A stretch of DNA of 64,000 nucleotides from Diplolepis rosae (taxonomy: Eukaryota; Arthropoda; Insecta; Hymenoptera; Diplolepididae). The DNA lies in the NCBI GenBank assembly GCA_030998225.1, contig JAPYXD010000308.1, positions 1,622,001 through 1,686,000 of the forward strand, read 5' to 3'. The position numbers and the translations under genes are program-made. Under the pieces are notes generated by a model. It saw nothing but the letters and a program-made list of their open reading frames with translations. It made no database searches and was not told the origin of the DNA. How positions within the stretch are numbered: position 1 is the first letter of the stretch; each line of letters starts with the position of its first letter. Shown one piece after another: positions 12,058 through 22,380 of the stretch.

Positions 12058-12114
12058 TATTTCATTCTTCCGTAATGAATTACAAGCTGGCACAATGCAT
12101 TTATTACGATCCAT
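12058..12114 (-). pseudogene. Possible THAP-type zinc finger start (fragment)
   Basis: Minus strand from an ATG at 12114: MDRNKCIVPACNSLRKNEIV, resembling the start of THAP domains (Met, few residues, CxVPxC). It is cut after about 19 codons by the repeat at 11560-12057. Too short for certainty. Confidence 0.25.
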
Positions 12115-12119
12115 TTTCC

Positions 12120-12850
12120 AAAAATAACTGGCAGCAACTAACCAAACTTGAGATTGTCTCGTGTTTGCATTATTCGAATCCCCTTTCCCCGCAGATACAT
12201 CTCGTCATCATATCCAGAGCCACCTACCACGGACCAGATAACTACTCAACACCCCGCACCTCCCCTTCATCCCTTCGTCCAAGTTCTAAAATTTGCCAAT
12301 TCCTCCTATAAGACTTGGCCGTGCCTGCTACTAGTGTTAGTGAGGTAAGCATTGTTTGAGAAACGAGCCAACTTCGGAGGGAGAAGCCGTCCTTCAGGCT
12401 GATTGGTTCTTCCACTACATTTTGTTCTTCAATTAAGATGACTTAGGAAAGCAAACAGAAACCCATTACTCTCTCGCGAAAAGCCTAACAAACCTCCGGA
12501 CTTCAGATGTTCGAGCTTCTTGACCTTCATCCAGACACCGAGTATTTGAATGAAAAAGTTGGGATAGGTGCGTGGTGGATACCTAGTCGGTAGGAATTGC
12601 GAGATTCAATGGTATCAAACGACTCATCGTCAACAACCTGCTGACCTGTGAAATCTCCGTAATACCAGTTTTGGGAAGTCGTGTCGTGTGGGCGTGAATA
12701 ATAAGAGTTTTCCTTAAACAAATATCTCAAAACGGTAGTGATCATTTTTCATAAAATATTCAAATCAGGATTGATCAGAAAATTTAAGCAGTGAAAATCC
12801 AGAAAAAGGGTGGGTGCGCGAGTGAATCGCGCAAGGACAAGAGTGGTTCC
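12120..12850. other. Non-coding or unrecognised
   Basis: A C-rich stretch (12180-12280) and a minus-strand 72-codon ORF at 12745-12527 (with TSQNWYYGDFTGQQVVDDES) that I cannot place. The ORF lies just downstream, in minus sense, of the Gypsy RT scrap at 12854-13039 and may belong to it. Confidence 0.3.
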
Positions 12851-12853
12851 TTT

Positions 12854-13039
12854 TTAGTGACTACGACAGAGACAACTAGTCGCTAGGGGATTTATATAGG
12901 GACTATCCGATCTTTGAATAATTCCTGATTCTATAAATAGTAAATTGTTTATTTCCGAAGTAACTAGTTCTATTAACCTCGTTGGAATAGGATATGCTTT
13001 TATAATATAATAAAAGGTTATGACGTGCCTTCGCGCCAC
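12854..13039 (-). pseudogene. Gypsy RT fragment
   Basis: Minus-strand reading KAYPIPTRLIELVTSEINNL, then ESGIIQRSDSPYINPL, matching the start of Ty3/Gypsy reverse transcriptases (usually YPIPxxxxxxVxxEIxxLLxxGIIxxSxSPYxxPL). It breaks immediately after INPL. No protease, RNase H or LTR found beside it. An isolated scrap of a retrotransposon unrelated to the one at 1-4334. Confidence 0.6.
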
Positions 13040-13875
13040 TCAAGGGTTATGGCGGTCAGAGGACGCTATAAATTGGCGACCACGAATTGCTCATTAGGAC
13101 TAAGTGCGATATAACTTCTAGACGCAAAAAGTGCACCAACTACCAAGAAAAAAATGGTAATGCCAAAACCCCCTTGCCCACCTAGCTCTGAGGAGAGGGA
13201 TTTACTGAGGGCGAACTGGCTGTACAGTTACCGTTGGGAGGCGATGCTAAATTACATTAAAGAGAGAAAAAGAAACACTAATTACTGGAATAAAAACTAA
13301 CCATATTTTCGAATATACAATCAAGTATCTAAATTTATTAAATACTCAAATGTCCCCCCTCCCTTTTGTTACAGCTTTATTTCTTTCCCCACATGCACCC
13401 ACTCATTCTTGCCATCACAAACACATCAAATAACATTTTACTTTTCTCCTTATTCTCTTACAGAGACGGAGAGAGAGACCTTCGTTGCCCTTTTTGGCTC
13501 TGACTATCACGGCCATGACAACTTGTTATTTCGTTCTTCGAGATAAGTTATTTTGAAACCTCATCCTGGTCAGAAAACTGACCATTGGTCGACTTGTTAC
13601 CGACTTGTAGTCGGTCCATAATATGATAGGCAGAGGACGAGCGGCGAACGGCCTTTCACTTTATCGCATTGCTGCCATTGGCACACCTTCCCGGTCCAGA
13701 ACCGTTCTTCTCCTGTCTCTGTCCTTATTTTAGCGCTTCCATGTCTGTGTAGGACAATGTGGTGACGAGGGAATAGACCTTGAAAATGATGAGAATTCAA
13801 CAGCATTAATTAATGTTACTCCCCCACCAAAAAATGTTTCTCCTATTACGTTTTGCAATAAGCTTCCGAAAACAC
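13040..13875. other. Non-coding sequence
   Basis: Mixed composition; no coding pattern or repeat recognised up to the P-element remnant. A TGGCGACCACG word at about 13075 was considered as a primer binding site and rejected. Confidence 0.35.
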
Positions 13876-14389
13876 CTGTGTGATATCATCGTGCGTTCGG
13901 AAAGAAATTTTTAATGCAAATTGTGTGGAAAGAAGCGAAAATATGATGAAAGTGGATTTAGGGTCTTGTCAACCTAGTTCTAGCACATTTTCGCAAGAAG
14001 AATATCTCCAGAAGAAGACAATTTATGAGAATATCAGAGCAGTTGAAAGTGAGACTGAAAAAGGAGAAGGCGCATCTAAACTACAATCCACAGCGAACAA
14101 GCGGACAATTTGGAAGAAAACCAATTTAGACGATAAAACATTGAAAATGTATAAGCATGTGCTGCAAGCCAAAAAGGAATGTGACAACTACAAACGAAAA
14201 TGCAAACGGTATTTTTGTCTATACACAATTAAATACTTCGATTTTAAAACTAAATATAAAAAAAATTCTAAAATATAATCAAAATTTTCAGACGCCACGC
14301 CGTGGTAAGGTTGAAAGAATACATAAAATGTCTGGAAAATTAATCAATTTTTTTCATCTGAAAGAATCTAAATTTTTGGATTAAAGACT

Positions 14390-15230
14390 TATTTCTGTGA
14401 TTTCCTGTGCTTCGGAATATTAAATAAGTTCATTTTTCTATAATGAATGTCTAGTGTTGAAACTTTGTGTTTATAATGTTTTTTTTCAATTCTTATTTGT
14501 GAAACGTTTTGAATATAAAATTGTTTTCTATATTTCATGAAACAATTTTTTTGAAATTGTATCGATTATTTTTCCAAGACTTCCTTTTCAAGTATGATAA
14601 TGATAATTGTATATATATTTTTAGTGCTGTACTTGTTTTGAAGCATAACACGTCATTGATTTCAGTGATTTGAATGTAATCTTAACTCCTGTAATGAAGG
14701 TTCCGATTTTACTCTTAATAAAATGTTTTCAATTACCTATTTGTAATTGTAAATATAGTCTTTTTTGATTTGTACTTGTTTTCATGTACAATATTTTATT
14801 TAATGAATTGTTTTCAATTCTATTTTACTTTTCATAATGAAGGCTTTAATTATATTGTGCTAAAAAATTTTTCTACACATCATAATCTGCAGTCATAAAT
14901 ATTTCACGAAGTAACGAAAATAATATGTCAATATGAAATATATTATTACCTAATTCAGTTAACTTTCTCGCGTGAAAAATTGAAAATTGAAAGAGTCCAT
15001 ATAAGTTTGTTTACTGTGTATATAATAAATTATTTTCAAAACATTTATTTCAATAAATCATTTGAACAGCAGTTCGTAACGTAATTAATAAAACTTGATA
15101 CTTTTCTTTGAACGTAAACGTTGTTTGTGTAAGAGAGTTTTGTTATTACCTTGTTTATCAGGAATATAAAAACATTTAAAGAATTTATATATACATAGAT
15201 ACGCTAATCGCGTGCTTTAGATTTCTACGA
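14390..15230. other. Non-coding, AT-rich stretch within the P-element remnant
   Basis: About 840 bp between recognised transposase pieces. It may be a decayed intron or lost coding sequence of the P element. No ORF of interest. Confidence 0.4.
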
Positions 15231-15375
15231 ATTTGAGCACAACAATATTCGAAAAACATATTGAACAGTTGTCGTCACTTCAAAGGGTTTTCATATCCAT
15301 GATTCTTCGAAATGCAAAGAAGCATAAATTTGGCAGAGGATATACGTCCGACGAAAAATGTAATCATTTCTTCTA

Positions 15376-16402
15376 CAAGGTGCGTTCCAAAATAAACGAG
15401 ACTTTTGTCATCAAAATTTTTTTGGTGGCGCCATCTGTGAATGAGGTAGTGCGTTGGAAAGTCATACGCCTTCCTGACTTCCAGTGACAGTTTCATGACA
15501 TTCGGTTCAGTGGAAGCGAAGTTATTGCGTCTAAAGTGTCAGTGTGTTTGTGTCATCGGTACAAAAATGAGTTTCGAACAAAGAGCTAATATCAAATTTT
15601 GTTTTAAAATCGGTAAAACGTTTACCGAAACATTTGAGTTGATGGAAAAAGTTTATGGTTATGATTGTCTATCTCGTGCCAGAGCTCATGAGTGGTTTAC
15701 ACGTTTCAGAGATGGTCGTGAGGACATAAATGACGATGAACATACGGGCCGCCCAAAATCAGTAATCTCCGAAAACTCCATCGAAATTGTGCGTGAATTT
15801 ATCACAAATAATCCGAAATCATCTTTGAAATTCATGGAATCGGAGTTGATTATCTCCAAAACATCGATTTATCGCATTTTAATCGATCATTTGGGCTTAC
15901 GAAAGATCTGTGCACGTTTTGTTCCCCAAAAGTTAACTGATGACCAAAAATTGCTTAGAATTCAACATTCGAAAGACATCATTAAAGAGGCGAGAAAAGA
16001 CGAGAACTTCCTTTACAACATTGTAACTGGTGATGAAACGTGGTGTTTCCAGTATGAACCCGAAACCAAGCGTCAAAGTGCCGAATGGAAGGCCCCAGAC
16101 GAGCCACCACCCGAAAAATCGCGTTTGAAGAAGTAAAAAATCAAGTCGATGCTCATTTGTTTTTACGATTCCAAGGGAATTGTCTACAAGGAGTTCGTGC
16201 CAACGGGCCAAACCGTCAATGCAATTTTCTATCTTGGCGTTTTGAAGCGTTTGTTGCATCGCATTCGTCGAATTCGGCCTGAATACCGCGAAGGAGGAAG
16301 CTGGCGCTTATTGCATGATAATGCACCATCTCATCGATCCACTCTTGTGGCTGATTTTTTTTTACTAGAAATCACATTTTATCCGTCAACCACTCACTTA
16401 TT
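15376..16402 (+). mobile_element. mariner (DD34D), 3'-truncated
   Basis: Seen: starts after a TA (15374-15375) with CAAGGTGCGTTCCAAAATAA. The transposase opens at ATG 15567 (MSFEQRANIKFCFKIGKTFT) and stays open to 16136: HTH region KSSLKFMESELIISKTSIYR, then VTGDETWCFQYEPETKRQ (first catalytic Asp). After a frameshift come ICFYDSKGIVYKEFVPTGQT and LLHDNAPSHRSTLVADF (second Asp). The sequence ends before the SPDLAP third-Asp box, so the enzyme is incomplete. It splits the P-element coding piece that ends at 15373, so it inserted after the P element. Over 190 codons are intact in the N-terminal part, which suggests a moderately young insertion. Confidence 0.85.
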
Positions 16403-16578
16403 TCAAGTTCTTTAATAATTTGTGAAATATAGTATTGACTTTATTATTTACTATCTCCTACTGTTTTTTCTTCATAAATTGATTTCAAAAAAGGCTTTTA
16501 ATTGATATCCACATTGACATTGTAGCATTTATAGTTTTTAGTATACTGGATGTTAAGATTCGGAAGTATCGAACTTAA

Positions 16579-16770
16579 GGGTATGTGATACTTTACCGTG
16601 AGAAGAATTTAGTTTACACAGGTTATTTTCCGCAGTTTTAAATTTATAAACAAAATAATAATTCCTAGAAGTCAATGCTAATTTTCTTTATGTCTTAACA
16701 CAATTAGTTTTATTAAATTAAACATTTTGAAAAAAACCTGCGTAAACTAAATTGCTCCTATGGTAAACCC
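16579..16770. repeat. Palindromic MITE with TTAA ends, copy 1
   Basis: 192 bp between TTAA (16575-16578) and TTAA (16771-16774). Ends GGGTATGTGATACTTTACC and, inverted, GGGTTTACCATAGGAGCAAT. Both arms then carry a TAGTTTAC(A/G)CAGG phrase. Same family as 53384-53587. TTAA targets suggest mobilisation by a piggyBac-type or similar transposase. Confidence 0.65.
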
Positions 16771-17979
16771 TTAAGGTTTTAATTATAAATTTAAACCATC
16801 CAATATATGTTTTCCAGATGAATTATTAACGCTTAGTTTCATTAACAGGTTCATTTGAAACCAGTGTCGATGACAAAAAAATGCCAAGTGTTGGGATTCA
16901 TACGGCCTTCATCCCCCAGTTTATAAATGGTATTGCAGATGAATTCATCCGTGTTTCATTTGGCGATAATCATCCAAAGCGTACTCCATGGACAGCAAAT
17001 TCATACCACAAGGATTTCTTCACAAATGCGAAAAGACAACTGAAGAGCATGCGTTTTGTTGGCTCTAAAACTCGTAAGCCTTCTAAAACAGACAAAACGT
17101 GACTTCAAAATTTGATAGATACCTTGCAAGCTTTCAAATTATTATGAAAAAAGATCAAATCATTGGGATTTAGGTCTTTTGACTCGCGCAAAATTAATCA
17201 GGATCCACTCTAAAAATTTTTTGAGATAATTAAAAGCCACGATTTTTGGTCCAACAAACCGACATGCTCACAGTTTGAAGGTATTTTTAAGTCTTTGCTT
17301 ATAAGTAATCTAACATCCAAAATTTCTCCGGGTTTCAATTGTGAGAGCGATACCGGACAATTCATTCTTCCAGACTGTAACGTCCTCTTGAGAGGTACGG
17401 AGCCTTTGCCGAATGAGCTTGATGATGTTGGATGCGTGCAGAAGGAGGAGGAAGAGCAGCAGTATGTTATTGCAGGCAACAGAGACGAATATTTGAACGA
17501 AATACCAGAAAAAAGCAATGTTTTCAGTAACTCTGATAGTCTTATAAAATGTTTGCAAAGAAGTGTACCTGCAATAAACACTTGCTCCTCCTGCTTAAAA
17601 GCATTTCATAAACCATCTGTATTGAGGTCTGACGAAACTTGTTTTCGAGACGCGCATTTGCATGCAAAACGTTTCTTAGCGAGAATTTTTATGGATGACA
17701 TCTCGCACAGAGTAATAGGTTCCAATTCGAAACGCATACTACTACGCAGGTTAAACTTCTCCTTTTTTACGTGTGATAAGCACCGTGCTAAACTCTTTAA
17801 ATTTTTTATAACACTATGCGTTCAAAAATATTTCGAGGCTACTATCACTTATCTGAACAGAGTTTTGCGAGGACGAATTATACCCAACAACATTAACAGA
17901 CTTTCTCTACCTTTTAAATTTGCATATTATTCTTATTTGAAAACCATTCGTTAAATGCTAAATCAATTCCATAAAAGGG

Positions 17980-18560
17980 ATTTTTTAGGTTACGCTAATA
18001 ATTTCAGTTTAAAATTTATTTTTTTATCGATTGGAAAGGTCAAGTGCTACACTATATACACAAAACATATACTTGTAGCTTATGTTTTATAGTTTCATTC
18101 GGAAATGCATTTCTATGGGTAAAAACGGTAAAAACGATCAAGCGTTACACACAATTTATTGAGGATGTGTTTTAAGGTTATATTATTGATTTTTCGACGG
18201 AAACGTGTTCTTATTGATTTAAATGGTCAAGAGCTACACCAGATACACAAAACATATACTTGTAGGTTATGTTTTATAGTTTCATTCAGAAATGCATTTC
18301 TATGGATAAAAACGGTCAAGCGTTACACATAATGTATAAAGGATGTGTTTTAAGGTTATGTTATGAACTTTTCCTCTGGAATGCATAAATGTAGATAAAA
18401 TATGATATAGTTTCTTGAACAAATATCTGAAACATTTACTTGTAGGTTATGTTATCCATGTTTTGACGGAATCGTGTTCTTATTGATTTAAATGGTCAAG
18501 TGCGACATTAAATAGACGAAAGGTATACTTGTATATCTCCAGAAGAAAAGTTCATAACAT
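17980..18560 (+). repeat. Satellite-like repeat, direct copies
   Basis: A unit containing GGTCAAG(A/T)GCTACAC, ACAAAACATATACTTGTAG, GGTTATGTTTTATAGTTTCA and AAAACGGTCAAGCGTTACAC recurs from about 18040, 18226 and (diverged) 18495. It follows directly after the P-element C-terminus. Confidence 0.65.
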
Positions 18561-20985
18561 AACCTTGAAATACATTCTTAATACTGAAACATTTCGACTC
18601 TTGGAATCATAATTCTATTAATATTTAAACATTTATAGCCCATATTTTCGCCTAATTGAGCCAAAATTATCTTTTTTTAAATTTTACGTGTTTTTGTATT
18701 CGTAAATTATTAATATTTTAGCACTTCGAGACAGAATTTTTGCTTTTCGAGTTCGAGTTTAAATTTTAAAATACTCAATTTTCAATTTCCTCAGTCTTCT
18801 AAATTTTTTGAGTAGCAATTTTACCCTATTTTGGGTCAAAATTGTCCGTTTATAATCTACGTGTGGGTCACACGAAGGGTGAAAATTTCGCGAAGTGGGA
18901 TTCTTAATTTTAAGAGCTAGAATACCGAAGAAACTCACTATTTTTAATTTTGGAGAGGGTGAACGTTAACTCTACAATTCCTCGTTTTTGCAGTGCGTAA
19001 TTTTAAGATATCGTGTCTATAATGCATAAAGAAAACTTTGATTAGTTGCGTCGACGTAATTTCGCGCAGTTGCGCTATATAATAAAAAAAAATATAACGC
19101 GTTCCAGTTTTGGGGTTGATCCCTACTTCTGAAAATAATGTTGTTTGACCTTTTGGATCAAGGAATGGCTTACTCTGCCAGATTAGTTAGCCCGAGAATA
19201 CCTCAATCATTGAATTTCGCGCCTCACCCTTAATTTGAAAAATTTTACCAGTTACAAAGGCATCAGTAAAAGTCGGTCCCAATTTTTGGAATTTATGAGC
19301 ATAAGCTCCCGACGAGGTCATCATTTGCCCTTTTCCTCCCACAAAAATAACCGACGACGACACTGGACCTTGGTTGACCCAATTGGACTATAAAAAAGGG
19401 AATGCAGGGACGCACCGTGGCTGTGAAGTGCCCTCAGGGCTCCGACACTGCTCGGCACAAGGAAGACTTATGAGGATGGGAGCTTTCCCCGAGTCTCACT
19501 TTTTGTGAGTGCACGAGTACTTACTTCCCAGGTAGACCACAATCCAGTATTTTTTACTCGAGCCTGTTGCTCGCTATTTTTAATTCAAAAAAGAAAACCC
19601 CACGTGAATTTAGAAAAAAAAACAAACTTACAATTATTTTTAAAAAAAACGTAAGATGATCCAAAAGATCCCTAACTGCTAAAAGGGGGCTGGGAAGCAT
19701 AAGCGATCTGGTTCTCAAAGTTGTTCACCTGATCGTGAGATGCAGGTGAACATACTCGAGCCCAAGATCTCGAACTATTAGAAGAAGTGCCCTGGTGTCG
19801 AGCCGTGCTCTCACCTTTTCGGGCTGCGTGCCTGTAATAAAATTTGTGGATCAGCAACCGTGCACGTTACCTCGGTTTTCCACCTCTTTATTAATTTCCC
19901 CCTTTAATTAATATGCGCGCGCCTCAATTAGCGACCGCGATCGAGTCCAATTAAATCAATAAATTAAGAATTTTATACACGGTCTTTTCCCCCCTTTCGC
20001 GATGGTTTTAAGGTTGGAAATCGGTATCAGAAGAAAGATAATATTCTCGTGATTATGACGATGTTTTTCAGATTTCAAAAAGTTGCATATTTCGTCCCGT
20101 GGAAGCGTTAAAAAAATTGATGTGCATTCAAAAGCGAAAACGCACCGCGCGACGATGACGAGAAAGCCTTTCCCCCATTTCACCTCCCGCTGGCGCGTGC
20201 TACCTGTGTTGGCGAGAGTTTCTATTGGACAACGGTGTGGGCAGGCTTGAACGTCGTGTAACGATTTTTATAATAAAGGGGAAATTTCAATAAATCGACC
20301 TCAATTCATTATTGTTAAGTGACCCATTTTTATAAATACAGTTATTCGTAATGTTTAATACTAATGAAGTTTAAGACACAATGATAATTATCTTTATTTA
20401 TAATATCAAAGATCTATAATACTTGCAATGTGATACGGATTATACTTATTTATTTAAAATGAAATAACAATTATATTTCCTTATTTATAATATAATAATA
20501 ACTGTATTTATTTACAACCATAAAATTTGCTCATTTATTTATATATTGCATTTGTTTATTTAGTTATTTTATTTAATCATTAATTAAAACTCCCATACGT
20601 GCAAATGAACAAATGATCCTGCAGTAAATAATAAAAAAGAATATAAAAAAAAGTAACAGCGTGGGACGCCCACCTATCCAGCGGACCATGCCGCAAGCTG
20701 CTTGACCTGAGTGAACGGTCGAGCGTAAGCAAGCATAGGTTAGTGTGGTGCTTGGTGAGAATCCGAACGAAAATGTCCGTGAAAAGTGGACTGCCTCGTT
20801 CTCGCCACCTTCACTTCCGGTTTGGAAGTAAATCGTTAATTACTGGGCGAATACTTAACGAGACATCGCAATTCTTTCGTGCGAGTCTCGTGGGAACCTA
20901 CTTGTTCTAAAAGTAATCCTAATTTTGTGGATTCCTTCCTCTTTTCGTCGCAAAAAGGCGGATACCGAAGGCTGGGCCGTCTCAA
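18561..20985. other. Intronic non-coding sequence between inverted satellite copies
   Basis: Mixed AT-rich sequence with GC-richer islands at about 19330-19550, 19680-19880 and 20660-20990. No recognised coding: the 61-codon minus ORF at 19857-19672 and the 75-codon one at 20183-19956 match nothing I know. No snRNA or tRNA structure found. Confidence 0.4.
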
Positions 20986-20989
20986 TACA

Positions 20990-21155
20990 TTATGCGTAAC
21001 GCTTGATCGAGTCTATCCATAAAAATACATTTTCGAACGAAATTGCGAAACATAACCTATAAATATATCTTTTTTCTATCTAGTGTCGCACTTGACCATT
21101 TAAATCAATAAGAACACGTTTCCGTCAAAAAATCAATAACATTGCCTATAAGTCA
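20990..21155 (-). repeat. Satellite-like repeat, inverted copy beside exon B
   Basis: The reverse complement reads GGTTATGTTTCGCAATTTCG, TATTTTTATGGATAGACTCG and ATCAAGCGTTACGCATAATG, matching the unit at 17980-18560. It lies about 58 bp from the exon B splice donor. Confidence 0.65.
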
Positions 21156-21213
21156 GTATCGATACTTTTGATTCAATATAATTTTTCAAAAAAATACGTA
21201 TTTTTCAACTTAC

Positions 21214-21373
21214 ATTTCACTCGAAAAATTAACGGCTCGCTTTGCGTTTCTCGTAAAGCGTTCGCAGCTGCACAGATGTATAATCCTGCATTACTTCGTG
21301 TTACACTTTGAAGTACCAGGCTTTGATTAGACCTGATGATTCTTGCTGATGTGTTGTGCGTCAATATCTCTCC
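21214..21373 (-). CDS. Sidestep-family Ig protein, exon B (second half of the Ig domain)
   Basis: Seen: 160 nt between an AG acceptor (plus 21374-21375, preceded on the minus strand by a pyrimidine-rich tract) and a GTAAGT donor (plus 21208-21213). Entry is phase 0, matching exon A, and exit is phase 1. It encodes HNTSARIIRSNQSLVLQSV, then the F-strand cysteine in AGLYICAAANA, and ends PLIFRVK. Joined to exon A it reads HN|GEILTHN, the usual C to C' passage of a Sidestep Ig domain. Known: 'NTSARVI.SNQSLVLQ.VTR...G.Y.C.A.N' is the family signature. The donor lies only about 55 bp from a degenerate satellite repeat (20990-21155). The intron between this exon and exon A is 34,468 nt. Confidence 0.87.
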
Positions 21374-21375
21374 CT

Positions 21376-22379
21376 GAAATAGTAATTAATACAAATATAT
21401 AAGTAGTTTTCATTGTGACAGAAATTTGCTTTCAGCAATTATCGAATCAATTCACATGCAAAATTAAGTTTAGAAACTATGAAAACTTGGGTCCAAAAAT
21501 ATTTGAGAAGAATTCGAATAAATTTTCTATTATTTTTGTCGCTGACTATTTGTGAAATTCCCATTTAAAAATCTTGGTATCTTATAATGGATTTTCTGAC
21601 AAACGCTAACATTAAATCAGTTTGCTGCATAAGAATGATTCGAATTTAATGAAATAGCGTAAAGTGTGATTCTCTAGGTCAACAAAAATCAAATGTGTAT
21701 GTAATATAACAAACTAGGTTAAAGAAGCATTGCAAGCTACTTTAATAATAAGTTGAAAATAACCTCTCGATGAGAATATAATCAATACTTGGATCAAATT
21801 TTTGTCCTATTGAGACTTATTTTAAATTTAGGAATATTTGGGTTTCAAAAATTGACTCACGTATTACACGAAGTTTATTCAAATAATAATATTTTTATTA
21901 AATATCTCAACGTATCTTGTAACTACGGTTTTTCATGTGCACTTCAAAGAACTTTTAGTTCATCCGTGGATCGAAACCGTTAATAAATAAACACCAGATG
22001 AATCTCAAACTGAAAATCCGTATGCGAATTCAGCTATATAATTTATGTTTTTTTTAAAAATGCTCAAACCCTTCTTTTATACAGACACTATCATCGAAAA
22101 TAAAATTATAACTTCACCTGTTGTTTCAGATATTGTTACAGAAACTTAATTTTTATAACAAAAGGTTAAATAAATTTTCCCGATGCAAGAATGGAAGTTG
22201 ATGCAATTTTGCATTCATGGCCAAGTTAAAAGTAAAATATTAATTTTCTAAAAATATACTACAAAAGACGTCAAATTTCGATTTCTTTAAATAATATTAA
22301 TAACTCTGCAAATACTTAACATTTTAAAAACTTTTTAGTCTTAGTTTAAAGGTAAGTCTTTAAAGTATTTTGCTAACTC
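21376..22379. other. Intron sequence, nothing recognised
   Basis: AT-rich, upstream of exon B in the minus sense. No TE protein pattern or repeat identified. Confidence 0.4.
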
Positions 22380-22380
22380 A

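Larger units (their letters stand above)
13880..17954 (+). pseudogene. P-element-like transposase remnant, interrupted by later insertions
   Basis: Seen, in plus-strand order: a lysine-rich coiled segment (13880-14278, KRTIWKKTNLDDKTLKMYKH); a piece at 15235-15373 with HIEQLSSLQRVFISMILRNA and FGRGYTSDEK; a piece at about 16875-17110 with GIHTAFIPQFINGIADEF and RQLKSMRFVGSKTRK; after a TGA, LIDTLQAFKLL and FDSRKINQDPL; then 17295-17954 with LTSKISPGFNCESDTGQFIL and RDAHLHAKRFLARIFMDD. Known: 'TLQAFKLL', 'FDTRKLNQDPLE' and 'NLTSR...NCE.D' are hallmarks of P-element/THAP9 transposases, GTP-dependent cut-and-paste enzymes. The THAP domain and first catalytic block are not seen. A mariner (15376-16402) and a MITE (16579-16770) lie inside. 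Confidence 0.75.

Noticed and set aside
13073..13086. TGGCGACCACG as a tRNA-Arg-type primer binding site
   Set aside because: Only about 10 of 12 bases fit, no LTR border or plus-strand gag follows, and the only nearby Gypsy coding (12854-13039) is on the opposite strand.
17980..18560. A CRISPR-like array
   Set aside because: Units are about 190 bp, degenerate and without unique spacers; this is eukaryotic satellite-like DNA.
19430..19545. A U1-like or other snRNA (GTACTTACTTCCCAGG)
   Set aside because: Only a few bases resemble the U1 5' end, and no conserved stem-loops or Sm site follow.
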